DNA of 64,000 nucleotides from Metabacillus arenae (GCF_014773385.1 NZ_JACXAI010000017.1:1-64000), one strand, 5' to 3'. Counted from the first letter of the stretch, positions 26,682 through 35,581 are shown. The notes: generated from the sequence alone by a model not told the origin. A program made the numbers and translations.

Positions 26682-26831
26682 ATGGAAAAGAGCCCAATAG
26701 TTATATGTCCAAACTGCAGCAGCCAAGAAACAATTGGAAAGGTTTTAACAGCTCAATCAAATCAGAATGTTATTTTCACATGTCATTCCTGTGGATATCA
26801 ATTAAAGAATATTAAAACAAGCAAGGGATAA
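26682..26831 (+). CDS. 49-residue zinc-ribbon protein
   Basis: A short ORF behind a strong GGAGG, 10 bases after ykuJ. It encodes MEKSPIVICPNCSSQETIG near its start and ends with FTCHSCGYQLKN and a short basic tail: two CxxC pairs 22 residues apart (CPNC and CHSC), a compact zinc ribbon. Its spacing suggests cotranscription and coupling with ykuJ. No function known. It is too short for many gene callers. Confidence 0.72.
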   Translation: MEKSPIVICPNCSSQETIGKVLTAQSNQNVIFTCHSCGYQLKNIKTSKG

Positions 26832-26844
26832 GACTGCACATTTT

Positions 26845-26880
26845 AGTGCCGGATTTTTTCAGAAAATGATTTCCGGCACT
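26845..26880. terminator. Inverted repeat after the zinc-ribbon gene
   Basis: AGTGCCGGA (26845-26853) pairs with TCCGGCACT (26872-26880). The 3' side lacks a T-run, so termination is uncertain. Confidence 0.45.
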
Positions 26881-26975
26881 ATTACTGTGAGTAAGTCTTT
26901 TTCTTTTTCGGCAAGGTTTTTTCGTTGTCAGCACCATGAGACATTGACATTACGGTATATAGGTTAAAAATTAAT

Positions 26976-27025
26976 CGCCAAGAAGGTTAAAGAACATTCT
27001 TCATGCTTCTTGGACAAGCCCTCTT
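26976..27025 (+). repeat. Degenerate fragment of the dispersed repeat
   Basis: CAAGAAGGTTAAAGAACA followed by TTCTTCATGC matches the central hairpin block of the copies at 37945 and 39489. The 445-base gap between the zinc-ribbon gene and ykuK holds this fragment, the hairpin at 26845 and nothing else clear. Confidence 0.5.
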
Positions 27026-27276
27026 TTAAATTCCTAATGTGTATAAAAAAATACGGGTTTCGCTATACTAGTTAGCCTGAGCAGTTTATGAAACCTAAAA
27101 AAGGAATGATCCTTTTACTCCATGATCGACAAAAAGTGACACCTTCTAAAACAATCTCATTCGATTTAATGAAATTTTTACACAACAAGTGCCTTTTATA
27201 TTCATATAATATAGGGCAGCTCCCAGAGGGGACAGCTTACTGGAAAACCTATCTGTCACAATTAAGGAGAGGAAAC

Positions 27277-27795
27277 ATGACTTTCGACTTTCAGTTTTAT
27301 AATTTAACGGAAAGTAATATGACATTCTCAACCGTGATTAAAAGGTTAACAGATTTTATCTATAAGGATCCAAGGTGTTCTTTTGTATTATCAATTGGAT
27401 CTGATTCCCATGTTCACCAAAACCAAACAAAATTTATAACAGCCATCCATTTGCACAGAGTTGGCAAAGGTGCGTGGGGATGTTTAAAAAACACGATTAT
27501 ACCCAGACCTATTCACTCTGTCCACGAGAAAATCTCATTAGAAACTACCCTCAGCCAGGAACTAGCCTATGAATTCATCTCCAACTACTTAATAAAATTA
27601 TCCGACATTCTTATTCCATTTGCAGATGAAGGAGCAGATCTTACCTTTGAAATTCATTTGGATATTGGCAAAAAAGGTGTGACTAAAGAATTAATTCAGG
27701 AAATGACTGGCCGAATCACGGCAATGGGCGTAGAAGCCAAAATAAAGCCCGATTCCTATACGGCATTTAGCTATGCAAACCGGTATACGAAGTAA
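27277..27795 (+). CDS. ykuK: YkuK family (DUF458) protein
   Basis: A 172-residue RNase H-like fold protein of the DUF458 family. FDFQFYNLTESNMTF opens it, FVLSIGSDSHVHQNQTKF carries the conserved acidic/His cluster, and DLTFEIHLDIGKKGVTKEL the C-terminal one. ATG 27277 lies behind AAGGAGAGG and gives the B. subtilis length; the open frame upstream to 27088 has no matching family sequence and is left out. Molecular role unknown, though the fold suggests nucleic-acid binding or cleavage. Confidence 0.85.
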   Translation: MTFDFQFYNLTESNMTFSTVIKRLTDFIYKDPRCSFVLSIGSDSHVHQNQTKFITAIHLHRVGKGAWGCLKNTIIPRPIHSVHEKISLETTLSQELAYEFISNYLIKLSDILIPFADEGADLTFEIHLDIGKKGVTKELIQEMTGRITAMGVEAKIKPDSYTAFSYANRYTK

Positions 27796-27924
27796 AGTAA
27801 CAACTGTCGAATCTTGCGGTTGACGAAAGAAGTATAACAACGTATGCTTTTTAAGGGTTTCTTTTATCCAAATACTGTATTATATGTGAAAGAATAACTA
27901 ACACTGCAAATAGGGGGACATACT

Positions 27925-28119
27925 ATGTGTATTACATGTGAACATTTGACAGAAGAAGAAAAAGAAATGCTTGTAGGCTTATTATTAGATAATCAATATG
28001 CATTAGAACTTTTAAGCAGTGAAATAAATGATATTGAAAATGGGAACAAAAAAGTAAATCAAAGACAATATCAAAAGCTATTGACCTTGTATGATCGGAT
28101 TCGTTTTGAAATGAATTAA
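27925..28119 (+). CDS. Small helical protein (YkzF position)
   Basis: A 64-residue, mostly helical, acidic protein (ITCEHLTEEEKEMLVGLLLD, then LLSSEINDIENGN). It sits between ykuK and ykuL exactly where B. subtilis has ykzF, also about this size. TAGGGGGACA precedes ATG 27925. Function unknown; I did not verify the sequence match. Confidence 0.65.
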   Translation: MCITCEHLTEEEKEMLVGLLLDNQYALELLSSEINDIENGNKKVNQRQYQKLLTLYDRIRFEMN

Positions 28120-28239
28120 CTACATAGTGTTTAAAGCGCTATTTTCCGCTTAATGTGATATCATAAAAGAAGGTTAGTAAAGTGGTGATTAGGGGTATTA
28201 GTATTTCGTTCAAGGATAGAAAGAGAGGAAGATTCAAAT

Positions 28240-28683
28240 ATGATAAGCCTTCGTGCGGAAGAATTACTAGACACGACCATTCATAGCTTAATTATTCCAG
28301 GTGACAAAGTTGCACATGTTAATGTGAAAAATAACCTGGAGCACGCATTACTTGTTCTAACTAAAACGGGTTACACAGCAATTCCTGTATTAGACTCAGC
28401 CTTTAAACTATGCGGTTTAATTGGTACGAATATGATAATGGATTCAATTTTAGGCTTGGAAAGGATCGAATTTGAAAAGCTCGAAGAAATAAAAGTAGAG
28501 GAAGTAATGAACTCGGAAATACCGCGACTTAAACTAACAGACTCTGCTTCAAAAGCGCTTGACCTCTCAATCGACCACCCATTCATTTGTGTTGAAAACG
28601 AAGAAGGAACCTTTGAGGGCATTTTTACTAGAAGAGTTATACTTAAACAATTGAAAAGCCATATGAATAAGCTAAATAAATAA
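28240..28683 (+). CDS. darB: CBS-domain protein, c-di-AMP receptor DarB-like
   Basis: A 147-residue protein of two CBS motifs: VNVKNNLEHALLVLTKTGYTAIPVLD (residues 27-52) and LKLTDSASKALDLSIDHPFICVENEEG (residues 95-125). In B. subtilis DarB (YkuL) a stand-alone CBS pair binds cyclic di-AMP and, without it, activates the stringent-response enzyme Rel and pyruvate carboxylase. The gene lies before ccpC as in B. subtilis. GAGAGGAAG precedes ATG 28240. Confidence 0.87.
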   Translation: MISLRAEELLDTTIHSLIIPGDKVAHVNVKNNLEHALLVLTKTGYTAIPVLDSAFKLCGLIGTNMIMDSILGLERIEFEKLEEIKVEEVMNSEIPRLKLTDSASKALDLSIDHPFICVENEEGTFEGIFTRRVILKQLKSHMNKLNK

Positions 28684-28857
28684 TTAAAAGTTATCCGCTG
28701 CTACAGGCTGCATGCTTGGACGCTAATAAGTGTCGAATCTCAGCTTTGGCGGCGGTTTTTTTCAGTGCGATTTTCGAAATCATTTTTCGGTACCAGGTAC
28801 CAAAAAAAGGTTAGCGAAAAAATGCTGCTGTCATACGTAGACAAGGGGTGAATCGAT

Positions 28858-30363
28858 TTGGGACAAGGAGTACTAGCTAAACAACAGGAACTATTTAAAA
28901 ATAAACAAACGAAACGCCCGCTCGTTCTGGCAGCTGTTATGCTTGCTATGTTTATGTCAGCGATTGAGGCTACCATCGTATCTACAGCGATGCCTGCAAT
29001 AGTAGCTGATTTAGGTGGCTTTTCCCTTTATAGCTGGGTATTTTCTTCTTATCTTCTAATGAATGCAGTTACGATCTTACTATATGGGAAGCTTTCTGAT
29101 TTATTTGGAAGAAAACCAATTATTATTTTTGGGATAGTCGTTTTTCTGGCTGGATCGATTCTTTGTGCTTTGGCCGGGTCAATGGAATGGCTTATTGCCG
29201 CCAGGTTTGTTCAAGGACTTGGAGCTGGAGCGGTTCAACCAGTTGCAATAACGATTATTGGTGATATTTATACAAAGGAAGAAAGGGCAAAAATCCAAGG
29301 ATACTTAGCAAGTGTGTGGGGAGTATCAGCGATTATGGGACCTGCCATTGGGGGGATCCTTGTTCAATATGTAAGTTGGAAATATGTTTTTTGGCTAAAT
29401 CTCCCCCTCGGCATTCTTTGTATTTTTGGTTTAGTTTATTTTTTTCATGAGGGAATTGAAAAGAAAAAACATCAAATCGATTATCTAGGTGCTGTTTTAC
29501 TATTTACTTCAATTAGCATTTTAATGGTTGTATTAGTAGAAGGCGGTGTTAACTGGCCGTGGAGCTCTCTTCCTGTCATCCTGCTGAGCTTAGCAGCACT
29601 TATATTGTTTAGTCTTTTTGTCATTCAGCAAAAAAGAGCTCCAGAGCCAATGATGCCTTTTGATATTTGGCAGGAAAGGTCAATCCTTATCGCAAACCTG
29701 ACGTCACTTACAACAGGTGTAATGTTGATTGGGTTGTCTTCCTTTTTACCTGCGTTTGTACAAGGTGTCATGGAACAGACTCCGATCGTTGCAGGCTTTA
29801 CATTAACAGCCATGTCAATCGGCTGGCCGATCTCATCAACGATCTCTGGAAGGCTATTGCTGAAAATCGGCTTTCGAACAACATCAGTAATCGGCGGCGT
29901 TGCTCTTATTGCAGGAAGCATCGTCTTTTTGACTTTATCTCCAAATGATGGTCCGCTATTAGCTGGAGCTGGCTCCTTTTTAATAGGAGTTGGAATGGGG
30001 ATGACATCTACTTCATTTATTGTTTCGATTCAAAGTTCTGTCAGCTGGAAAAAACGAGGAACAGCTACCGCAGCTAATATGTTTATGCGCAACCTGGGAA
30101 GCACTGTCGGAGCAGCATTGTTAGGTGGAGTATTGAACAGCCGTCTGCAAGCATATATATCGAAAAATAATCTCGAGGATGAAGTAGATGTTAACACAAC
30201 AAACTCCCTGCTAAACACAGAGCAACGGGGAAATCTTAATGAAGAAACGCTGGCTGTTCTACAGGACGGGCTAACTAATGCCCTTCATCAGGTTTTTTAC
30301 GTACTATTTGCTTTTGCACTGGTAAGTTTTATTCTACTCCTATTTCTTCCGAAGAAAGAATAA
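28858..30363 (+). CDS. MFS multidrug exporter, DHA2 family (14 TM)
   Basis: A 501-residue, 14-helix transporter of the EmrB/QacA type. Motif A is GKLSDLFGRKPIII near residue 80; motif C is WGVSAIMGPAIGGIL near residue 155; the first helix has the typical MFMSAIEATIVSTAMP. It exports lipophilic drugs by proton antiport. TTG 28858 follows AAGGGGTG. It is not in the equivalent B. subtilis interval between ykuL and ccpC, so it is an insertion here. A GGTACCAGGTACC palindrome lies upstream at 28789. Confidence 0.85.
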   Translation: MGQGVLAKQQELFKNKQTKRPLVLAAVMLAMFMSAIEATIVSTAMPAIVADLGGFSLYSWVFSSYLLMNAVTILLYGKLSDLFGRKPIIIFGIVVFLAGSILCALAGSMEWLIAARFVQGLGAGAVQPVAITIIGDIYTKEERAKIQGYLASVWGVSAIMGPAIGGILVQYVSWKYVFWLNLPLGILCIFGLVYFFHEGIEKKKHQIDYLGAVLLFTSISILMVVLVEGGVNWPWSSLPVILLSLAALILFSLFVIQQKRAPEPMMPFDIWQERSILIANLTSLTTGVMLIGLSSFLPAFVQGVMEQTPIVAGFTLTAMSIGWPISSTISGRLLLKIGFRTTSVIGGVALIAGSIVFLTLSPNDGPLLAGAGSFLIGVGMGMTSTSFIVSIQSSVSWKKRGTATAANMFMRNLGSTVGAALLGGVLNSRLQAYISKNNLEDEVDVNTTNSLLNTEQRGNLNEETLAVLQDGLTNALHQVFYVLFAFALVSFILLLFLPKKE

Positions 30364-30382
30364 AAAGAAAGCAGCTGACCTC

Positions 30383-30751
30383 TTATTCTTTTTCTAATAA
30401 TTCAATCCTGTTTCCAAAGGGGTCAAAAAAAGAGAAACGATTGACAAAAGGGATTGGCTTTTCATCTTGGATAAGAATGCCATAACTTTCTAAAAACGCT
30501 CTAGCAGCATGAAGATGATTCACCTTAAAAGCTGGGTGTCGTTTGCTTTTTATATTCTTCATATTTTCCGTTCCGATATGGAGGGACACGGTACCCGATT
30601 TGCACCAAAAGCCCCCATTTTCTTTTAGGGAGTCTGGTTTTTCGATTTCTTTAAATCCAAGAAGCTCTAAATAAAATTTTTTTGCTTCTTCTTCTTTTCC
30701 GGTCGGGATGCAAATTTGAATATGATCAATTTTTACAATGTTCCATTCCAT
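30383..30751 (-). CDS. VOC family (glyoxalase-like) protein
   Basis: A 122-residue vicinal-oxygen-chelate protein with two beta-alpha-beta-beta-beta repeats: KIDHIQICIPTGKEEEAKKFYLEL at residues 6-30 and FKVNHLHAARAFLESYGI in the middle, closing with RFSFFDPFGNRIELLEKE. Metal ligands may be H9, H57-region His and the final E. Typical roles are glyoxalase, dioxygenase or antibiotic-binding; none can be picked. It converges with the MFS gene, 19 bases apart. Confidence 0.82.
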   Translation of the reverse strand: MEWNIVKIDHIQICIPTGKEEEAKKFYLELLGFKEIEKPDSLKENGGFWCKSGTVSLHIGTENMKNIKSKRHPAFKVNHLHAARAFLESYGILIQDEKPIPFVNRFSFFDPFGNRIELLEKE

Positions 30752-31048
30752 TTTATATTCACCTCTAATTAAATGTCTCTCCTTCAGGCTGCATGGAAAA
30801 GCTTGAAAATGAACGAATTGTTTTCGAAACTTCGTCGAAGCGATGATGGCTTAAACTATATATCCTAGCAGAAGCAAAGAGGGCATCCCGATTAATCCTC
30901 CTCCCCCTGCAAGAGTGCCTTTTAATAATGGACAAAGCCAATTAAAATCTTGTCTACCCTCTTCTTTTCGAAGATTACTTCTACCTTTCTATTTCTATCG
31001 TATACGAAAAATGTTCATTGTGTAATTTCAAAAAAGATCGATTATAAT
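30752..31048. other. Intergenic stretch without a gene
   Basis: On the minus strand a short stop-bounded frame encodes a glycine-rich hydrophobic stretch (about 30827-30960) but has no start codon or ribosome binding site. No clear promoter besides the ccpC upstream region. Confidence 0.5.
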
Positions 31049-31063
31049 ATAAGAAAAACTTAT
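31049..31063 (+). promoter_or_regulatory. CcpC-type operator ATAA-N7-TTAT
   Basis: ATAA (31049-31052), seven bases, TTAT (31060-31063), 19 bases before the ccpC start. This is the dyad known to bind CcpC in front of citB and citZ. Its position suggests autoregulation. Confidence 0.65.
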
Positions 31064-31082
31064 TGGATGAGGGGGAAAGGAT

Positions 31083-31964
31083 GTGCAAATTTCAGAGCTG
31101 CGTATGCTTGTAGTTTTAGGCGAAGAAATGAATATGCGAAAAGCATCAGAGCGGTTATTTGTATCTCAGCCAGCTTTATCTCAACGCCTGCAATCAATTG
31201 AAAAAGCTTGGGGAAAGAAGATTTTTATCCGCTCCCAAAAAGGCTTAACCTTAACGCCGGCAGGTGAAAAAATAATCAGCTTTGCAAAAGATGTGACTTT
31301 TCGCCAAGAAAAGGTACGAGAAGAAATTGATGAGTTATACGGAGAGGTGCACGGTACATTAAAGCTTGCTGTTGCTTCCATCATCGGACAAAACTGGCTC
31401 CCAAAAGTGCTGAAAACATATGTGAAAAGATACCCGAACGCAAAAATCTCTTTAATCACAGGTTGGAGCAGCGAAATATTAAAAAGCTTATATGAAGATC
31501 ACATCCATATAGGTATCATACGTGGGAATCCAGAGTGGAAAGGGATAAAGAAGCACCTTTTAACTGATTCATTATTTTTAGTAGACACAGAAATTAATGA
31601 TATTGAAGAGGTACGGCACACCGAAAAGCCTTTCATTCAATTTAAAAGTGATTCCACCTATTATCAGGAAATACAAGACTGGTGGCACCAGCGTTTCAAA
31701 ACCTCACCAAAGCGGACGATAGTAGTCGATCAAATTGAAACATGCAAACAAATGGCGATAAATGGAATTGGCTATGCGATCCTGCCAGACGTGACAATTA
31801 ACGAAACAGTCCAAGATATATATAAAATCCCGCTTCTTAACCAAGACGGCCAACCCTTGGTTCGCGATACTTGGCTTTTAGGTCATGAATCTGCCTTCGA
31901 GCTCAAACAGGTTCAAGCATTTCTTGATTTAATTGAAGAATACAAAATGCAGGATGAAGGGTAA
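31083..31964 (+). CDS. ccpC: LysR-type catabolite regulator CcpC
   Basis: A 293-residue LysR regulator closely following B. subtilis CcpC. The N-terminal HTH is MLVVLGEEMNMRKASERLFV with SQPALSQRLQ as recognition helix; the effector domain includes LKLAVASIIGQNWLPKVL, LITGWSSEILKSLYEDHIH and QIETCKQMAINGIGYAILP. CcpC represses citrate synthase and aconitase genes and responds to citrate. GTG 31083 is the start, with GGGGGAAAGG upstream. A CcpC-like site lies just ahead. Confidence 0.92.
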   Translation: MQISELRMLVVLGEEMNMRKASERLFVSQPALSQRLQSIEKAWGKKIFIRSQKGLTLTPAGEKIISFAKDVTFRQEKVREEIDELYGEVHGTLKLAVASIIGQNWLPKVLKTYVKRYPNAKISLITGWSSEILKSLYEDHIHIGIIRGNPEWKGIKKHLLTDSLFLVDTEINDIEEVRHTEKPFIQFKSDSTYYQEIQDWWHQRFKTSPKRTIVVDQIETCKQMAINGIGYAILPDVTINETVQDIYKIPLLNQDGQPLVRDTWLLGHESAFELKQVQAFLDLIEEYKMQDEG

Positions 31965-32094
31965 TGAAGTTGCACGCTATTACTGCAGTTAGATCTGGAT
32001 TCGTTATTTCAGTTAGGAAAAATTCGCGTAAAGAACGAGACAATTCAACTAAAGTAACTCAATAAATATATGCTACTTAAGCTTTTAGCAAAAA

Positions 32095-32862
32095 ATCGCG
32101 CATAGATCCCGGGTTCGCGCATAGAAGCTGAAGTTTCGCTCATAGAATCCAGTGAACCGCGCATAGGCAGAACCAAATCGCGCATAAAACCAAGGTTCGC
32201 GCATAGAAGGGAAGATTTCGTTCATAGAACCCAGTGAATCGCGCATAGGCAAATCCAAATCGCGCATAAAACCAAGGCTCGCGCATAGAAGGGAAGATTT
32301 CGTTCATAGAATCCAGTGAACCGCGCATAGGCAGCTCCAAATCGCGCATAAAACCAGGTTCGCGCATAGAAGCTGAAGTTTCGCTCATAGAACCCAGTGA
32401 ATCGCGCATAGACAGCTCCAAATCGCGCATAAAACCAAGGCTCGCGCATAGAAGCTGAAGTTTCGCTCATAGAATCCAGTGAAACGCGCATAGGCAGCTC
32501 CAAATCGCGCATAAAACCAGGTTCGCGCATAGAAGGGAAGATTTCGTTCATAGAACCCAGTGAACCGCGCATAGGCAAATCCAAATCGCGCATAAAACCA
32601 AGGCTCGCGCATAGAAGCTGAAGTTTCGCTCATAGAATCCAGTGAACCGCGCATAGGCAGCTCCAAATCGCGCATAAAACCAGGTTCGCGCATAGAAGGG
32701 AAGATTTCGCTCATAGAACCCAGTGAACCGCGCATAGGCAGCTCCAAATCGCGCATAAAACCAAGGCTCGCGCATAGAAGGGAAGATTTCGCTCATAGAA
32801 CCCAGTGAACCGCGCATAGGAGTGCAGATTTCGCTCATAGAACAATGGAAATCGCTCATAGC
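32095..32862. repeat. Tandem array of 38 CGC(G/T)CATA cores
   Basis: I count 38 copies of a core reading TCGCGCATAG, TCGCTCATAG, CCGCGCATAG or TCGTTCATAG. They are separated by short spacers so that cores recur every 18-22 bp. Four successive units make a block of 81 or 82 bp, and the blocks alternate, giving a higher-order period of 163 bp (about 20.4 bp per core). Nearly every spacer is reused (AGAAGCTGAAGTT, AGAACCCAGTGAA, GGCAGCTCCAAA, AAAACCAAGG). Several reading frames on the minus strand are open throughout because the unit lacks stop codons, but no ribosome binding site precedes them. It fills the ccpC-dapH gap where B. subtilis has ykuNOP. The 130 bases before the array show nothing clear. 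Confidence 0.9.
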
Positions 32863-33025
32863 TTAATTGTGGTATTATGTCCGATTTGCAAAAGTGCTTC
32901 TATATATAGAATTAATCACCTGGATGAAATATACAGCTCACTGCAGTATTCATTCAGCTTGTCAACGTCTAAATCCTTTGATACAGTAAAGAAGCACATA
33001 GAATTTGAAGGAGGATTTTCTACAT

Positions 33026-33733
33026 ATGAAAATGATGGATGCAAATGAAATTATCTCATTTATACAAAACAGTACAAAATCTACACCGGTAAAGGTGTAT
33101 GTAAAGGGTGACCTGGAAGGGCTAGACTTTGGTTCTTCTTCAAAAACGTTCATAACTGGAAATAGTGGTGTTGTTTTTGGAGAATGGGCAGAAATCAAAG
33201 AAGTTGTTGAAAACAATGATAAAATTGAGGATTTCGTCATTGAAAATGACCGCAGAAATTCTGCTATCCCTATGTTAGATCTTAAAGGAATCAATGCTCG
33301 CATCGAGCCAGGTGCAATTATCCGTGATCAGGTTGAAATTGGCAACAATGCTGTTATTATGATGGGTGCTTCTATTAATATCGGTTCTGTTATCGGGGAA
33401 GGCACGATGATCGATATGAATGTTGTCATGGGTGGCCGTGCTACAGTAGGAAAGAACTGCCATATTGGAGCTGGAGCTGTTTTGGCAGGTGTTATTGAGC
33501 CGCCTTCTGCAAAACCTGTAGTGATCGAAGATGAAGTAGTGGTTGGAGCTAACGCTGTTATATTAGAAGGGGTTACAGTTGGAAAAGGCGCTGTGGTCGC
33601 AGCTGGTGCAATTGTAGTTGAGGATGTAGAGCCATATACAGTTGTGGCAGGAACACCAGCACGTAAAATTAAAGATATCGACGAAAAAACAAAATCAAAA
33701 ACAGAAATCAAACAAGAATTAAGACAACTATAA
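33026..33733 (+). CDS. dapH: Tetrahydrodipicolinate N-acetyltransferase
   Basis: A 235-residue left-handed beta-helix acyltransferase (hexapeptide repeats from about residue 85 to 200: [55 protein letters not shown]). [20 protein letters not shown] is the family start. It acetylates tetrahydrodipicolinate in the acetylase branch of diaminopimelate and lysine synthesis, needed for the cell wall. ATG 33026 is well placed after GAAGGAGG (33007-33014). dapL follows 106 bp later. Confidence 0.95.
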   Translation: MKMMDANEIISFIQNSTKSTPVKVYVKGDLEGLDFGSSSKTFITGNSGVVFGEWAEIKEVVENNDKIEDFVIENDRRNSAIPMLDLKGINARIEPGAIIRDQVEIGNNAVIMMGASINIGSVIGEGTMIDMNVVMGGRATVGKNCHIGAGAVLAGVIEPPSAKPVVIEDEVVVGANAVILEGVTVGKGAVVAAGAIVVEDVEPYTVVAGTPARKIKDIDEKTKSKTEIKQELRQL

Positions 33734-33750
33734 ATCACCATAATTTTTTT

Positions 33751-33820
33751 AGAGGCTGACCTACTGAAAGAACAGGCTAAACTAGCTTTTGGCTGTTCAA
33801 AAGAGGCCAGCCTCTCCTTT
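33751..33820 (+). other. Compound hairpin between dapH and dapL
   Basis: AGAGGCTGAC (33751-33760) pairs with GCCAGCCTCT (33806-33815), and GAACAGGC inside pairs with GGCTGTTC, giving a two-tier stem followed by CCTTT. It may be a weak terminator or attenuator that sets the dapH:dapL ratio. Confidence 0.5.
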
Positions 33821-33839
33821 AGAGTGAGGATGAAATAAG

Positions 33840-34970
33840 ATGACATACGAGCAATTAATCGACATTCGCAGAGCACTGCACCGCATTCCTGAATTAGGTT
33901 TTCAAGAATATAAAACACAAGCTTTTTTACTGGATTATTTAAAAAGCTTGCCAAATGAACGGGTCGAAATAAAGTCTTGGAAAACAGGTATTTTTGTGAA
34001 AATAAACGGGATAAACCCTGCAAAAACAATAGGGTATCGTGCAGATATTGATGGCCTGCCAATCACCGAAGAGACAGGCTTTGAATTTCAATCTGAACAT
34101 ATTGGGCAAATGCATGCCTGCGGACATGATTTCCATATGACGATTGCACTTGGAATTCTCACCCATTTTGCCAGAAATCCAATAGATGATGATCTATTAT
34201 TTATTTTTCAGCCTGCCGAAGAAGGACCGGGCGGAGCCGAACCTATGCTTCAAAGTACGGAAATGAAACAGTGGAAGCCTGATATGATCACTGCATTACA
34301 TATATCACCAGATCTCCCCGTTGGATCTATTGCTACCAAGCCTGGTCTGTTATTTGCGAATACTTCTGAATTATATGTAGATCTGAAAGGAAAAGGCGGT
34401 CATGCTGCATATCCTCATACTACACAAGATATGGTGGTGGCCGCCTGTTCACTTGTTACTCAGCTCCAATCAATTGTTGCAAGGAATGTCGATCCTCTCG
34501 ATAGTGCCGTTGTGACAATTGGGAAAATTGCCGGAGGCACTGTGCAAAATATTATTGCAGAACGTGCAAGAATTGAAGGAACGATTCGCACTTTATCAGT
34601 CGAATCTATGAAAAAAGTGAAGGAGCGCATTGAAGCGCTTGTCCATGGTGTAGAAATCGGATATAACTGCGAGGCTGTTATTGACTACGGAGCTATGTAC
34701 CATCAGGTCTTTAATGAAGAACAATTAACGGACGAATTTATTGAGTTTGTGAATGATGATCCCCACACAAAATTCATTTTATGTAAAGAAGCGATGACAG
34801 GCGAGGATTTTGGATACATGCTGGCTGACATACCAGGTTTTATGTTTTGGCTTGGTGTAGAATCAGAATATGGCTTGCATCATGCAAAACTGCAGCCCAA
34901 TGAAGAAGCAATTATCAAAGCGGTCAGCCTTATGTGCAATTATATAACTTTTAAAGCAAACCAAGGATAA
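33840..34970 (+). CDS. dapL: N-acetyldiaminopimelate deacetylase
   Basis: A 376-residue M20 family metallohydrolase. The dinuclear-metal motifs are [18 protein letters not shown] near residue 90 and [17 protein letters not shown] near residue 125; [12 protein letters not shown] near the end. It removes the acetyl group from N-acetyl-LL-diaminopimelate, the step that completes the acetyl branch begun by DapH. B. subtilis name ykuR. GTGAGGATG precedes ATG 33840. Confidence 0.93.
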   Translation: MTYEQLIDIRRALHRIPELGFQEYKTQAFLLDYLKSLPNERVEIKSWKTGIFVKINGINPAKTIGYRADIDGLPITEETGFEFQSEHIGQMHACGHDFHMTIALGILTHFARNPIDDDLLFIFQPAEEGPGGAEPMLQSTEMKQWKPDMITALHISPDLPVGSIATKPGLLFANTSELYVDLKGKGGHAAYPHTTQDMVVAACSLVTQLQSIVARNVDPLDSAVVTIGKIAGGTVQNIIAERARIEGTIRTLSVESMKKVKERIEALVHGVEIGYNCEAVIDYGAMYHQVFNEEQLTDEFIEFVNDDPHTKFILCKEAMTGEDFGYMLADIPGFMFWLGVESEYGLHHAKLQPNEEAIIKAVSLMCNYITFKANQG

Positions 34971-35027
34971 TACGGTATAAACCCTGCCTCCATGAGACAC
35001 ATTATTTGTAGGAGGTGGATTAAAAAA

Positions 35028-35276
35028 ATGCCAAAAATCGGTGTTGAACAATCCCTGTCAGATGTAGAAGCAGCATTAAAACAAAAGGGTTATGATGTTG
35101 TACAGCTGAAAAATGAAAACGATGCAAATGGCTGTGATTGCTGTGTCGTAACTGGACAAAATTCCAATGTTATGGGGATCAATAATAGCGTTATTCCCGG
35201 CTCAGTTATTGAAGCAAGCGGGATGTCTGCAGATGAGATCTGCCAGCAGGTCGAAAGCAAAATTCAACGACAATAG
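35028..35276 (+). CDS. ykuS: UPF0180 family protein
   Basis: An 82-residue protein with [20 protein letters not shown] at the N terminus and [20 protein letters not shown] in the middle, both hallmarks of UPF0180 (YkuS). Function unknown. ATG 35028 follows AGGAGGTGG; the frame upstream to 34992 covers that binding site and is dropped. Located directly after dapL, as in B. subtilis. Confidence 0.88.
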   Translation: MPKIGVEQSLSDVEAALKQKGYDVVQLKNENDANGCDCCVVTGQNSNVMGINNSVIPGSVIEASGMSADEICQQVESKIQRQ

Positions 35277-35280
35277 AAAA

Positions 35281-35323
35281 AGGTCAGGCACTAAGGTTCA
35301 AATCGGTGCCTGGCCCCTTTTTT
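35281..35323 (+). terminator. Intrinsic terminator after ykuS
   Basis: GGTCAGGCAC (35282-35291) pairs with GTGCCTGGCC and is followed by CCTTTTTT. Confidence 0.85.
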
Positions 35324-35512
35324 ATGCAAAAATTTCGAAAACGGTGCAAATAATCGGCTGACGGTACAAAAATTTCGAAAACGGTGCAAATAATCGGCTG
35401 ACGGTACAAAAATTTCGAAAACGGAGCGAAAAATCGTCTGACGGCGCAAATATTTCGAAATCGGAGCAATTAATCAGCTGACGGTGCAATTATTGCGTTA
35501 CCGGCGCAATTA
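35324..35512. repeat. GTGCAAATAATCGG-type tandem array, site 2
   Basis: A 40-bp unit, ACGGTGCAAATAATCGGCTG plus ACGGTACAAAAATTTCGAAA, repeats four times with drift, starting at 35341, 35381, 35421 and 35461. Each unit is two 20-bp half units that both begin with (A)CGG(T/A)(G/A)CAA. The array lies exactly between two converging genes, bracketed by a terminator on each side (35281 and 35546). Confidence 0.85.
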
Positions 35513-35545
35513 ACATTTATCCGATTACAGAAGTACAAAACATCA

Positions 35546-35572
35546 AAAGGCTTCGCCCTCAGCGAAGCCTTT
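35546..35572. terminator. Terminator for ykuT
   Basis: AAAGGCTTCGC (35546-35556) pairs with GCGAAGCCTTT (35562-35572). Flanking A and T runs suit either direction. Confidence 0.85.
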
Positions 35573-35581
35573 CTCATAGTA

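Noticed and set aside
27088-27276. 63-residue N-terminal extension of ykuK
   Set aside because: An AAGGAGAGG-spaced ATG at 27277 gives the normal family length, and the extension has no matching features.
30827-30990. Glycine-rich hydrophobic minus-strand frame before ccpC
   Set aside because: No ATG, GTG or TTG start and no ribosome binding site in the frame.
32085-32859. Several overlapping minus-strand ORFs of 60-123 codons in the first array
   Set aside because: They arise because the repeat unit has no stop codon in more than one frame; ATG recurs in every core, there is no ribosome binding site and the proteins are pure repeat.
32095-32862. CRISPR array
   Set aside because: Repeats are only about 10 bp, spacers are reused and not unique, and no cas genes are in the window.
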